The notes: generated by a model not told the origin, from the letters alone. 64,000 nt of DNA from Streptomyces glomeratus (GCF_021462825.1 NZ_JAKEEB010000002.1:124001-188000); one strand, 5' to 3'. Counted from the first letter of the stretch, positions 1 to 10,624 are shown. Made by a program: numbers and translations.

Positions 1-634
1 GCAGTTCGGGCAGCGACTCCTCCAGGGCGCCACCGCCGACGCGTCCGCGGGAGGCGGCGAACGCCGGCCAGCGCAGCCCCGCCGTGGTCTCCCCACCGAG
101 GAGTACATCGAGTCCGCCGCCCAGCGGATCCGCGTCCACGAGCAGCGTGCGCCTGCCCTCACGTGCCGAGGTGACGGCCAGGGCGCAGGCGAGCGTGGAC
201 GCACCGGACCCGCCGCGGCCGCCGATCACGCCGACCGTGAGCGCCGGGCGGCCGACCCCTTCGGCCACGTCGGCGATACGGTCGACGAGCCATTGCTCAC
301 CGTCGGGCAGCATCAGGACGTGGTCGGCGCCGATCTCCACAGCGCGCCGCCAGACCCCGGAATCGTCCTGATCCCGCCCAACCAGCACCACGCCGCGCCT
401 GCGCGCGGCCCCGCGCAGGCGGCGCACGGCGTCGTCGCCGACGATGACGAGCGGTGCCGTCTCCCAGCCGCCCCGGCGCGCCGGAAGGCCCGGATGGACC
501 TCCGGTCTGGCGCCCGCGGCCGCGCACAGCCGCAGCAGGTCGTCGAGGAGCTCGGCGTCCTCGGTGATGATCAGCGGTCCGCTCCGCCGCTCCTCGGCGG
601 TGTCCGGCCCGTCGTGTGTGATGGCTCCCGCCAC
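1..634 (-). CDS. ssd: Septum site-determining protein Ssd (CpaE/MinD-like), C-terminus beyond window
   Basis: The reading frame starts at GTG 634 behind a GGGGG/GGAG ribosome-binding site and runs off the left edge, so only about 211 N-terminal residues are visible. An N-terminal receiver-like domain (opening VAGAITHDGP) is followed by a deviant Walker A, GGRGGSGAST, near residue 137, and then LLVDADPLGGGLD. This is the layout of the Ssd/CpaE branch of MinD/ParA ATPases, which in actinobacteria sits at the head of the Tad pilus genes and affects septation. The order ssd, 6C RNA, HAD phosphatase matches M. tuberculosis Rv3660c to Rv3661. The family call is firm; the role in this strain is inferred. 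A longer open frame on the same strand at 297-758 is a shadow. Confidence 0.85.
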   Translation of the reverse strand, partial: MAGAITHDGPDTAEERRSGPLIITEDAELLDDLLRLCAAAGARPEVHPGLPARRGGWETAPLVIVGDDAVRRLRGAARRRGVVLVGRDQDDSGVWRRAVEIGADHVLMLPDGEQWLVDRIADVAEGVGRPALTVGVIGGRGGSGASTLACALAVTSAREGRRTLLVDADPLGGGLDVLLGGETTAGLRWPAFAASRGRVGGGALEESLPEL

Positions 635-1029
635 GATCTCCAGCCCCCTTCGCTGCTGCGTCCGCCCGGTCCGCGGGGTCACTGGAGCCCCGCGCTTCCC
701 GCTCGTGTGAAGAACCGGCAACCGGCTTACATATGAACGGCCGATACGAACCGGCCATACACGCCAGACAAACCCGGACGGGCCATGAACTCGCCGCCGG
801 TGCGACGCGTTGGAATCACGGTGCAGCGATCCCGGAAATCATGTGGATCTTGGCCCATAACTGTGGACAACTCAGTGATTGTGAATATCGCGTTCACTCC
901 CGCCGGGATGGGCGGGGAGCTTCCACAGAGCAGCACGGCGACCACGGACAGTGACAGACTGGGGTGCGCCGAGGCCGGGACCACGAGAGGAAACAGCGGC
1001 TCGGGGGGCGCGCCGCACAGAGCCAGAAA
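635..1029. other. Intergenic region upstream of ssd
   Basis: No convincing gene. The stretch is more AT-rich than its surroundings, as expected of promoters. It holds one exact DnaA-box sequence (TTGTCCACA on the minus strand, 862-870). The ssd promoter and the 3' end of the 6C RNA must lie here or just to the right. Confidence 0.4.
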
Positions 1030-1128
1030 CCCACCCGGACATGCGACGACCCCCGCCGGGGGGGAGAGCGGGGGTCGTCCCCACGGCCGACTCGGGGGGG
1101 GAGGAGTCGGACCGGGTTAGCACGGTCG
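1030..1128 (-). ncRNA. 6C small RNA
   Basis: Read on the minus strand, the region forms two adjacent hairpins with C-rich loops, the defining feature of the actinobacterial 6C RNA. Hairpin 1 pairs CCGACTC with GAGTCGG (1087-1110) around the loop CUCCCCCCCC. Hairpin 2 has perfect 11-bp arms, ACGACCCCCGC and GCGGGGGTCGT (1046-1078), with a UCUC-plus-C-run loop. A U-rich stretch follows near 1032. Location also fits: in M. tuberculosis the 6C RNA (B11) lies between ssd and the Rv3661-type HAD gene, on the ssd strand, as here. Ends are approximate. The exposed C-runs are thought to pair with G-rich mRNA sequences. Confidence 0.9.
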
Positions 1129-1214
1129 CGAACGATCCGTGACTTCCATGGTGTACCCGAGAGCCCTCTCAGGCAAACCCACGCGCCACACCTTACGCCG
1201 AATGGTGGGCGCAT

Positions 1215-2039
1215 ATGCTCACCCCCGTGGAAAACCACTCCTTGGCCCGCACGGCGGCCTTCTTTGATCTGGACAAGACGGTCATTGCGAAGTCGAGCAC
1301 GCTCACCTTCGGCAAGTCCTTCTACCAAGGCGGCCTGATCAACCGCCGGGCCGCCTTGCGTACCGCATACACCCAGTTCGTGTTCCTGGCGGGCGGCGCC
1401 GACCACGACCAGATGGAGCGGATGCGCGAGTATCTGTCCGCACTGTGCCGTGGCTGGAACGTCCAGCAGGTCAAGGAGATCGTCGCCGAGACGCTCCACG
1501 AACTCATCGACCCGATCATCTACGACGAGGCGGCCTCCCTGATCGAGGAGCACCACACCGCCGGCCGCGACGTGGTGATCGTGTCCACCTCGGGCGCCGA
1601 GGTGGTCGAGCCGATCGGCGAGCTGCTCGGCGCGGACCGCGTGGTGGCCACCCGGATGGTCGTGGGGGACGACGGCTGCTTCACAGGCGAGGTGGAGTAC
1701 TACGCCTACGGGCCGACGAAGGCAGAGGCGATCAAGGAGCTCGCCCAGTCCGAGGGATACGACCTCGCGCGCTGTTACGCCTACAGCGACTCCGCGACCG
1801 ATCTGCCGATGCTGGAGTCCGTCGGCCACCCGCACGCCGTCAACCCGGACCGGGCCCTTCGGCGCGAGGCACTCGCGCGCGGATGGCCGATCCTGGACTT
1901 CCACCACCCGGTCCGGCTGAAGCAGCGGCTGGCCGTGCCGCCACGGCCGGCCCTGCTCGCGATGGCGGCGATAGGCGCGGCCGCGGCCACCGCGGGACTC
2001 GTCTGGTACACGAGCAGACGCCGCCCACCGGCCGTATGA
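1215..2039 (+). CDS. HAD-superfamily phosphatase, SerB-like (subfamily IB), membrane-anchored
   Basis: 274 residues. The nucleophile motif FFDLDKT (Asp18, Asp20) opens the HAD core. STSGAEVV supplies motif II, and YSDSATDLPML near residue 195 gives the motif IV acidic pair. A helical cap of the SerB/IB type lies between. The C-terminus ends in a hydrophobic segment (about residues 248-268) followed by arginines, which suggests tail anchoring with the enzyme in the cytoplasm. Homologues next to ssd are annotated as morphological-differentiation proteins in Streptomyces and as Rv3661 in M. tuberculosis. The substrate is unknown. The start at ATG 1215 lacks a clear Shine-Dalgarno; a GTG four codons downstream is an alternative. 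Confidence 0.85.
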   Translation: MLTPVENHSLARTAAFFDLDKTVIAKSSTLTFGKSFYQGGLINRRAALRTAYTQFVFLAGGADHDQMERMREYLSALCRGWNVQQVKEIVAETLHELIDPIIYDEAASLIEEHHTAGRDVVIVSTSGAEVVEPIGELLGADRVVATRMVVGDDGCFTGEVEYYAYGPTKAEAIKELAQSEGYDLARCYAYSDSATDLPMLESVGHPHAVNPDRALRREALARGWPILDFHHPVRLKQRLAVPPRPALLAMAAIGAAAATAGLVWYTSRRRPPAV

Positions 2040-2450
2040 CGGCCCGGTACGCGCGCGGGGCGCACATGAGCGCCCGATTCGCACCTCTTTGCGCATAAAA
2101 GTAAAGAACTGCGCGAAGGGGGTTCCGCTCATCCCGGCCCAGGAGTACAAAGGGTTTAGCGGCCCGCGAGACCAAAGGAACACCCGAAGGGATTGCCTTT
2201 AAACACGCAATTGGCCCACGGACCCAGCATGAACGCCGAGCACCCACGCGACGTCGACCCGTCGATTACGGGCCAGCCGCACCAGGCGCGGGCAACAGTT
2301 CCCCGCCTGATGGGCACATATCGAGGACGCTTGGTAACCCGGTGAGCATGCCAGCGGCGGTACGAGCCCTCGTACCGCCGCAACCACGTGAAAGGCCCTC
2401 GGGGGAGGGCCTTTTCTCCTGCCTGGGGTCTCCTGCCTGGGGGACGCCGG
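2040..2450. other. Intergenic region with a possible 38-codon ORF and two hairpins
   Basis: Convergent space between the HAD gene and the Fic-like gene. It is relatively AT-rich up to 2220. An ORF of 38 codons (2229-2345, plus) ends ten bases before the first hairpin; it has no good ribosome-binding site and only moderate GC3, so I do not call it a gene. The two terminator hairpins are listed separately. Confidence 0.4.
2355..2414. terminator. Tandem hairpins, bidirectional terminator
   Basis: First hairpin: perfect 12-bp arms, CGGCGGTACGAG and CTCGTACCGCCG, separated by CC (2355-2380). Second: AAAGGCCCTC and GAGGGCCTTT with a four-base loop (2391-2414), followed by T and C residues. The arrangement can stop transcription of both converging genes. 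Confidence 0.75.
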
Positions 2451-3275
2451 CTACGCCGCCCCGCGCTGCAGCGCCTCGCAGACCGCGGTCGACTCGCGAA
2501 CCCCCAGCTCGACCGCCTTTCCGCAGTGCGCGATCCATGCCGCCATGCCCTCGGGGGTGCCGGACGCATAGCCGTCGAGCGCGGCGGCATAGGCCGCGCG
2601 GCCCAGCTCCGCGTGGCCGACCTCGGCGGAACAGACCGCCTTCGGGTCGAGACCGCTGCCCACGAGGACGATGCGCTGAGCCGCACGCGCGACCAGGCCG
2701 TTGTGGGAGCCGAAGGGCCGCAGGGCGAGCAGCTCTCCGTGGACGACGGCAGCGGTCACCAGGGCGGGGGCCGTACCACCCGCGATGATCAGCTGGGAGA
2801 GCCCCTCCAGGCGGCCGGAGACCTCCGCTGCATCCGGCAGCGGCAGCTCCACCAGCGGCTCGTCGACCGGCTCCCCCTCCTGCCGAGGGCGCCCCACGCG
2901 GGGATCGGACTCCGCGGCGGCCACCAGATGCAGCCGCGCCAGCACCCGCAGGGGCGACTGCCGCCAGATGGACAGCAGCTGCCCCGCCTCGGCGGTCAGC
3001 CTGAGGGCGGCACCGACCGTCCGGGCCCCGTCGTCACCGCTGAAGTCGGTGCGCCGGCGCACCTCCTCCAGAGCCCAGTCGGCCCCGGACAGCGCCGCCG
3101 AGCCGCGTGCGCCGCGCAGCGCCGCCTCCGAGGTGATCTCGTTACTGCGGCGCCGCATGATCCGGTGCCCGTAGACCCTGTCCACGGCCTTGCGCACGGA
3201 ATCCACGGACTCGGCCACGCCGGGCAGCCCCGCCAGCACGGCGAGCGGGTCGGCGGTCGCACCTGTCGTACTCAT
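2451..3275 (-). CDS. Fic-fold protein with degenerate active-site motif (often annotated oxidoreductase)
   Basis: 274 residues from ATG 3275. That start has a -10 box (TAATGT) seven bases upstream, fitting a leaderless mRNA; an in-frame GTG at 3293 with a GGAGGGGG upstream is the alternative. The mostly helical protein carries RPFGSHNGLVAR at residues 186-197, aligning with the Fic signature HPFx(D/E)GNGRxxR. The catalytic His is Arg, the acidic residue is Ser and the first GR is GL, so AMP transfer looks impossible. Divergently paired with the CooC-like ATPase. Identification as Fic-like rests on this motif and its helical setting; the function is unknown. Confidence 0.7.
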   Translation of the reverse strand: MSTTGATADPLAVLAGLPGVAESVDSVRKAVDRVYGHRIMRRRSNEITSEAALRGARGSAALSGADWALEEVRRRTDFSGDDGARTVGAALRLTAEAGQLLSIWRQSPLRVLARLHLVAAAESDPRVGRPRQEGEPVDEPLVELPLPDAAEVSGRLEGLSQLIIAGGTAPALVTAAVVHGELLALRPFGSHNGLVARAAQRIVLVGSGLDPKAVCSAEVGHAELGRAAYAAALDGYASGTPEGMAAWIAHCGKAVELGVRESTAVCEALQRGAA

Positions 3276-3375
3276 GAGTACGACATTACGCACCCGCGCG
3301 CCCCCTCCCTCGAAGGAGTGGCCTTCTTCACGTCGCTTGCAACGCACAGCCACCATGCGACTACGGTTGGTGAAC

Positions 3376-4356
3376 ATGAAAATTGCTTTCGTCGGGAAGG
3401 GCGGCAGCGGCAAGACGACCCTGTCGTCCCTGTTCATTCGTCATCTCGCGGCCACCGGAGCGCCCGTCGTCGCAATCGACGCGGACATCAACCAGCACCT
3501 CGCGACCGCCCTGGGACTGAGCGAGGACGAGGCCGCGGCGCTGCCGGCCATGGGGGAACGGCTGAGACTGATCAAGGACTACCTCCGGGGCTCCAACCCC
3601 CGGATCGCCTCCGCCGAGACGATGATCAAGACGACGCCGCCCGGCGAGGGCTCACGGCTGCTGCGGGTACGGGAGAACAACCCGGTCTACGACGCCTGCG
3701 CGCGCCCGGTGGAACTCGACGGCGACGTCGTCCGTTTGATGGTCACCGGCTCCTTCACGGACGCCGACCTGGGGGTCGCCTGCTACCACTCCAAGACGGG
3801 AGCGGTGGAGCTCTGCCTGAACCACCTGGTGGACGGCCGCGACGAGTACGTGGTGGTCGACATGACGGCCGGCTCGGATTCCTTCGCCTCCGGCATGTTC
3901 ACCCGGTTCGACATCACGTTCCTCGTCGCCGAGCCGACCCGGAAGGGGGTCTCCGTCTATCGCCAGTACAAGGAGTACGCCCGGGACTTCGGGATCGTCC
4001 TGAAGGTCGTCGGCAACAAGGTGCAGGGTCAGGACGACATCGACTTCCTCCGCGCCGAGGTCGGTGACGACCTGCTCGTGACGGTCGGGCACTCCGACTG
4101 GGTGCGCTCCATGGAGAAGGGCCGCCCGCCACGGTTCGAGTTCCTGGAGGACGCGAACCGGCGCTCCCTGCGCGTCCTTCAGGTCGCCGCCGACACCACG
4201 TACGACCTACGGGACTGGGAGCGGTACATGCGCCAGATGGTGCACTTCCACCTGAGGAACGCCACCAGTTGGGGCAACGAACGCACCGGGGCCGACCTGG
4301 CCGCACAGATCGACCCAGGGTTCGTCCTCAGGGAGGGTCTGGTGGCCGCCGTGTAA
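3376..4356 (+). CDS. CooC/ParA-like P-loop ATPase
   Basis: 326 residues. The start-proximal deviant Walker A GKGGSGKTT (residues 7-15) and AIDADINQH (switch region) place it in the SIMIBI class near CooC and MinD. VVVDMTAGSDSFASG is the Walker B/switch II equivalent. CooC proteins load metals or remodel partners; the client here is unknown. No Shine-Dalgarno is seen. A TACGGT box at 3362-3367 lies eight bases from the ATG, so the message may be leaderless; GTG 3370 is two codons upstream in frame. It diverges from the Fic-like gene with about 100 bp between starts, which suggests shared regulation. Confidence 0.8.
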   Translation: MKIAFVGKGGSGKTTLSSLFIRHLAATGAPVVAIDADINQHLATALGLSEDEAAALPAMGERLRLIKDYLRGSNPRIASAETMIKTTPPGEGSRLLRVRENNPVYDACARPVELDGDVVRLMVTGSFTDADLGVACYHSKTGAVELCLNHLVDGRDEYVVVDMTAGSDSFASGMFTRFDITFLVAEPTRKGVSVYRQYKEYARDFGIVLKVVGNKVQGQDDIDFLRAEVGDDLLVTVGHSDWVRSMEKGRPPRFEFLEDANRRSLRVLQVAADTTYDLRDWERYMRQMVHFHLRNATSWGNERTGADLAAQIDPGFVLREGLVAAV

Positions 4357-4373
4357 GACGACGGCCGCCCCGC

Positions 4374-5636
4374 CTACGGCCTGATCGGCAGCGCCCCCGG
4401 GGCCCCTTTCGGTTCCGGGGCGGGGCGGGCCGCCAGGAAGGATTCCCAGCCCTCCTCGGGGGCCCGGCCCACCTTCAGCGTGCGCAGCTTCCGCAGGAGC
4501 TGCGGGTCCTGTGCGTCCAGCCAGTCCACGAGCTGGTGGAAGGAGACACACCGCACCTCGGACTGGGTGCAGAGCCGCTCGACGACCTCCTGGACGGCGC
4601 GCATGTACGTGCCGCCGTTCCAGGACTCGAAGTGGTTGCCGATGACCAGGGGGGCCCGGTTCCCGTCGTACGCGCGCTGGAAGCCCTGGAGCAGCCCATC
4701 GCGCAACTGGTCACCCCACTCGGCGAACTTGTCCGGATCACCCTGGGTCCGGGCGCCCGACTGGTCGGCCCTGAAGTTGTAGTCCATCGTCAACTGCTCG
4801 TAGGAGTGCCCGGGGAAGGGCACGAGCTGCATCGAAAGGTCCCAGAGACCCGCCTTCTTGCCGGGCCAGACCTGGTTGCCGACGCCGGAGGTGTCATAGC
4901 GGAAACCCAGGTCGCGGGCCGCCGTCACGAAGTTCTTCCGGCCCTCCAGACAGGGCGTACGGGCGCCGATGAGCTCCCTGTCGTAATCGAAGGGCAGCGA
5001 GGGCTCGTTCTGCAGACCCGCGTTGGTCTTCCAGGACTTCACGAACTGCTTCGCCTGGTTGATCTCGTCCTTCCACTCCTCGGCCGACCACTGGCCGACC
5101 CCTCCGTCGCTGCCACAGAAGTGGCCGTTGAAGTGCGTGCCGATCTCGTTGCCCTCCAGCCATGCGAGGCGCAGCTGGCGGGCGGTGTCCCTGATGCCCT
5201 GCTCGTCGTTGAAGCCGATGTCGGAGCGGCCCGCGGAGTGCCGGGGCGGCCGGTACAGGTCGCGTTTTTCCTCGGGCAGCATGTACACGCCGCTCAGGAA
5301 GTAGGTCATCGTCGCGTTGTTGGCCTTGGCGACCTTGCGGAAGTGTGAGAACAGCTTCCGGCCGTCCTCACCGGCCCCGTCCCAGGAGAAGACCACGAAC
5401 TGCGGGGGCTTCCGGCCGGGCCTCAGCCGCTCGGGACGGGGAAGGTGCGGCTGCACACCGGTGTCCGCGGTAGAGCCGTCACCGATCAGGCGAACCGCGC
5501 TTCCCGGTCCCGGGGCACCGGGAGCCTTCATCGCGTCCTGACGGGAAGCGGTACTGCCGACCGAACCATCGGCGAAGACGGTGGCACAGGCCGCAACCAG
5601 TGCGGCGCCCGCGGCGATCCTCTGGGTGGCGGCCAT
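4374..5636 (-). CDS. Secreted polysaccharide deacetylase-like (NodB-fold) protein
   Basis: 420 residues. An N-terminal signal peptide (MAATQRIAAG then a hydrophobic run, cleavage near residue 22) precedes a Pro/Gly-rich linker. The catalytic-domain landmarks are VVFSWDG (Asp86) and EIGTHFNGHF (His168, His172), resembling the metal-binding Asp and HxxxH of the carbohydrate esterase 4 fold. The first motif has a single Asp (SWDG, not the usual TFDDG), so activity may be altered or the substrate unusual. It faces the SulP fusion gene across an AT-rich divergent intergenic region. The fold call is fairly good; the substrate is unknown. Confidence 0.7.
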   Translation of the reverse strand: MAATQRIAAGAALVAACATVFADGSVGSTASRQDAMKAPGAPGPGSAVRLIGDGSTADTGVQPHLPRPERLRPGRKPPQFVVFSWDGAGEDGRKLFSHFRKVAKANNATMTYFLSGVYMLPEEKRDLYRPPRHSAGRSDIGFNDEQGIRDTARQLRLAWLEGNEIGTHFNGHFCGSDGGVGQWSAEEWKDEINQAKQFVKSWKTNAGLQNEPSLPFDYDRELIGARTPCLEGRKNFVTAARDLGFRYDTSGVGNQVWPGKKAGLWDLSMQLVPFPGHSYEQLTMDYNFRADQSGARTQGDPDKFAEWGDQLRDGLLQGFQRAYDGNRAPLVIGNHFESWNGGTYMRAVQEVVERLCTQSEVRCVSFHQLVDWLDAQDPQLLRKLRTLKVGRAPEEGWESFLAARPAPEPKGAPGALPIRP

Positions 5637-5993
5637 CTTCCGCCCACCTTCTTCCTTCGGTCGGGGCCACGCAGCTCACGGGTCCTGCGCTGCGGCGGCA
5701 GTCCCCTCGCTGCGGCGGCAGCCCGCCTCAAGCGCAGCCCGCCCAAAGTCGCATGGGAGGTCGACAGAATCGGAATGACAAGCCGATAAAAATACCAATT
5801 CACTCCGAGGAGTGATTCTTTGCCCTGTTTGCTCCAATATCGGATACCTTTCCTTTACTTTGCATTACGCTCCATTTACCGAATGTTGAGTATCCCGCCG
5901 CTGTACGCCGTGACCCACGGCCGCGCCCCGCCCCCGGCCCGCCGGCCGGGACCCCCCATTCCGCGACCGCGCCGCCCCGGAGGAGACGGGAAC
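5637..5993. promoter_or_regulatory. Divergent AT-rich promoter region with palindrome
   Basis: Between two divergent genes. It is distinctly AT-rich between about 5780 and 5890. A 16-base inverted repeat, TCACTCC-GA-GGAGTGA (5800-5815), lies in that tract and could be an operator. No gene is seen; an open frame from 5820 is not used as the start of the SulP gene (see there). Confidence 0.5.
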
Positions 5994-8375
5994 ATGCCCG
6001 CCTGCGTCCCCACTCGCGCCGCCGACTCGACTCGGACCAAGCGCGTACACCAGCCCCACAGTCCCCCGCCGTCCCGGCCGCCCCGCCGCTTCCGCGTCGC
6101 GAGCGCCGATCTGTCGGCCTCCATCGCGGTCTTCCTGATCGCCCTCCCCTTGTCCCTCGGCATCGCCCTCGCCACCGGTGCCCCGCTCCAGTCCGGCCTC
6201 GTCGCCGCGGCGGTCGGCGGACTCGTCGCCGGCCGGCTCGGCGGCTCCCCGCTCCAGGTCAGCGGCCCGGCCGCCGGTCTCACCGTGGTCACCGCCGACC
6301 TCATCGACCGCTACGGATGGCGTACGACCTGCGCCATCACCGTCCTCGCCGGCCTGGCCCAAGTGGGCCTCGGCTGCCTGCGCGTGGCACGCACGGCCCT
6401 CGCGGTCAGTCCCGCGATCGTGCACGGGATGCTCGCCGGCATCGGCGTCACCATCGCCGTCGCCCAGCTGCACATCGTGCTCGGGGGCACCCCGCACAGT
6501 GCCGTCCTGGACAACCTGCGGGCACTGCCCGCCCAGTTGGCCCACCTTCATCCGGCCGCCGTGACGGTCAGCGCACTGACCCTGGGCCTGCTGTTCGTCT
6601 GGCCGCGGCTGCCCGGACGGGCGGGACAGCTCCTGCGGAGGGTCCCGGCCGCGCTCGTCGCCGTCACCGGGGCCACCACCGCCGCCTCACTCGCCGGGCT
6701 CCCGCTGCCGAAGGTCGATCTGCCGTCCTGGCGCAGCCATGCGATGGCCGGGCTTCCCGAGGGCTCCGTGCCCGGCCTCGCCGCCGCCGTCCTGACCACC
6801 ACCCTGGTGTGCAGTGTGCAGTCGCTGCTCGGTGCCGTCGCCGTGGACAGACTGGCAGCGGGGCGCCACGCTCACCCCGGCCGCTCGGACCTGGACCGCG
6901 AGCTGCTCGGGCAGGGTGCCGCGAACGTCGTCTCCGGAGCGCTCGGCGGACTGCCGCTCGCGGGCGTCGCCGTGAGAAGTTCCGCGAATGTCCGATCCGG
7001 CGCCGTCAGCCGGAACTCCACGATGCTGCACGGCGTTTGGGTAGTAGTGGCCGCGCTGCTGATGGCCCCGGTGCTCGAGCTGATCCCCCTCGCCTCACTC
7101 GCCGCGCTGGTGATGGCCGTCGGCATCCAGATGGTCTCCCTGCACCACATCCGCACGGTCACCCGCCACCGAGAGGCGCTGGTCTACGCAGTCACCACGC
7201 TCGGCGTCACGCTCCTCGGCGTCCTGCAGGGCGTGACCCTGGGCGTCGCCGTGGCAGTCGCCGTGGCCCTGCACCGCCTCACCCGCACCCGTATCACCCA
7301 GGAAGACAGGAAAGGAGTCCATCACGTACGAGTCCGAGGACAGCTGACCTTCCTCGCGGTGCCGCAGCTCAGCAGGGCGCTGCACCTGGTGCCCGCCGGG
7401 GCGGCCGCCGTCGTGGAGCTGGACGGATCGTTCATGGACCACGCGGCGTACGAGTCCCTGCAGGACTGGCAGCGGACGCACCTCGCGCAGGGCGGCACGG
7501 TGGCCCTCACCGGCCGCGCGGGAAACCCGGGGGCGGTGCCCGCCCCGGGTGCCCCCGCGCTCAAGGGACATCAGGAGCCCGTGGAGGCGTCAACGTGCCG
7601 GTGCCGGCCCTGGACGCCGTGGCGCAACCACCAGTGCGAGCGGCCGAGCGTGCCGCCCGCCGGCCATCCGGGCGGGTCGGCCGGCGGGTCCGGGCCGAGC
7701 GGGCTGCAACTCGCCCGCGGGATCAGCGCCTTCCAACGGCACACCGCGCCGCTGGTGCGCGGCGAGCTGGCCCGTCTGGCGCGGGAGGGCCAGCGACCGT
7801 CGCAGCTCTTCCTCACCTGCGCCGACTCACGGCTCGTGACATCGATGATCACCTCCAGTGGCCCCGGCGATCTGTTCGTCGTCCGCAACGTCGGCAACCT
7901 CGTGCCGCTGCCCGGCGCGGAGCGGGGGGACGACTCGGTGGCGGCCGCCATCGAGTACGCGGTGGACGTCCTGCAGGTGCACTCCATCACGGTGTGCGGG
8001 CACTCCGGCTGCGGCGCGATGCAGGCGCTGCTCGCCTCGGAGCCGGGCCATGCGCGGACCCCGCTCGAGCGGTGGCTGCGCCACGGGGTGCCCAGTCTGG
8101 AGCGGATGGCCGACGAGGAGCGGCCCTGGGCCCGTATCGCCGGACGGGAGCCGGCCGACACGGTGGAACAGCTGTGCCTGACCAATGTGGTGCAGCAGCT
8201 GGAGCACCTGAGGGTGCACGAGTCGGTGGCCCGGGCGCTCGACGAGGGCGCGCTCGAGCTGCACGGCATGTACTTCCACGTGGGCGAGGCACAGGCGTAT
8301 CTGCTCTCCGAGCACCAGGACGGCGATGTCTTCGCACGGGTGGGAGCCGCGGAGGACGCACGCCGCCCGGCATGA
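5994..8375 (+). CDS. SulP-family anion transporter fused to a beta-carbonic anhydrase
   Basis: 793 residues from ATG 5994, which has a strong GGAGGAGA ribosome-binding site; the upstream ATG at 5820 lacks one and would add a low-quality extension. Residues about 40-430 form the multi-helix SulP (SLC26) transporter. Residues about 443-520 form a STAS domain. The C-terminal third is a beta-carbonic anhydrase with CADSR (Cys609, Asp611) and CGHSGCG (His670, Cys673), the zinc ligands and catalytic dyad. The fusion suggests bicarbonate uptake or export coupled to CO2 hydration at the membrane. A GC hairpin terminator follows. Confidence 0.93.
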   Translation: MPACVPTRAADSTRTKRVHQPHSPPPSRPPRRFRVASADLSASIAVFLIALPLSLGIALATGAPLQSGLVAAAVGGLVAGRLGGSPLQVSGPAAGLTVVTADLIDRYGWRTTCAITVLAGLAQVGLGCLRVARTALAVSPAIVHGMLAGIGVTIAVAQLHIVLGGTPHSAVLDNLRALPAQLAHLHPAAVTVSALTLGLLFVWPRLPGRAGQLLRRVPAALVAVTGATTAASLAGLPLPKVDLPSWRSHAMAGLPEGSVPGLAAAVLTTTLVCSVQSLLGAVAVDRLAAGRHAHPGRSDLDRELLGQGAANVVSGALGGLPLAGVAVRSSANVRSGAVSRNSTMLHGVWVVVAALLMAPVLELIPLASLAALVMAVGIQMVSLHHIRTVTRHREALVYAVTTLGVTLLGVLQGVTLGVAVAVAVALHRLTRTRITQEDRKGVHHVRVRGQLTFLAVPQLSRALHLVPAGAAAVVELDGSFMDHAAYESLQDWQRTHLAQGGTVALTGRAGNPGAVPAPGAPALKGHQEPVEASTCRCRPWTPWRNHQCERPSVPPAGHPGGSAGGSGPSGLQLARGISAFQRHTAPLVRGELARLAREGQRPSQLFLTCADSRLVTSMITSSGPGDLFVVRNVGNLVPLPGAERGDDSVAAAIEYAVDVLQVHSITVCGHSGCGAMQALLASEPGHARTPLERWLRHGVPSLERMADEERPWARIAGREPADTVEQLCLTNVVQQLEHLRVHESVARALDEGALELHGMYFHVGEAQAYLLSEHQDGDVFARVGAAEDARRPA

Positions 8376-8393
8376 CAGCGGGGGAGGCGCGAC

Positions 8394-8421
8394 CCCCGGG
8401 CCCGGATCGCCGGGCCCGGGG
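8394..8421 (+). terminator. Terminator hairpin after the SulP-carbonic anhydrase gene
   Basis: Perfect 12-bp arms (CCCCGGGCCCGG and its complement) with an ATCG loop. It lacks a T-tract, as is common in Streptomyces. Confidence 0.6.
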
Positions 8422-8466
8422 CCCCGCCGAGTGAACCGGGACGGCGAGGGCCGCGTGTCCTTGGAC

Positions 8467-8601
8467 AGACCTGTCATGCACCCCACGCAGGCCCGACAGG
8501 TCTAAACCAATTTCCCTTCGGCCCTTGTCATCGAGCCCCCAGGTCTGGTGAGCTGTGGCCTGGGACACAACGGACACACCCTGGGAAGACACAACGGACA
8601 C
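8467..8601 (+). promoter_or_regulatory. acsA leader: inverted repeat, DasR-like site and direct repeats
   Basis: AGACCTGTC (8467-8475) and GACAGGTCT (8495-8503) form a 9-bp inverted repeat, extended by an outer TTGG/CCAA pair. ACAGGTCTAAACCAAT (8496-8511) matches the DasR responsive element ACTGGTCTAGACCACT at 13 of 16 positions. Next to the start codon, GACACAACGGACAC occurs twice (8564-8577, 8588-8601) with a 24-base period. Function is inferred only. Confidence 0.45.
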
Positions 8602-8620
8602 CCCGGGAAAGGGAGATGTC

Positions 8621-10576
<1,956 letters not shown>

Positions 10577-10595
10577 GCACCCTCACGACCCGACA

Positions 10596-10622
10596 GGGCG
10601 CCCGGCAGCGTGCCGGGCGCCC
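10596..10622 (+). terminator. acsA terminator
   Basis: Perfect 12-bp stem, GGGCGCCCGGCA and TGCCGGGCGCCC, with a GCG loop, then CTTTT a few bases on. Confidence 0.8.
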
Positions 10623-10624
10623 AT

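Noticed and set aside
297..758. A 153-codon minus-strand frame over the start of ssd
   Set aside because: Arg/Gly-rich shadow in a different frame from ssd; no domain and poor codon bias.
5820..5993. N-terminal extension of the SulP fusion from ATG 5820
   Set aside because: AT-rich, no ribosome-binding site; ATG 5994 has a strong one.
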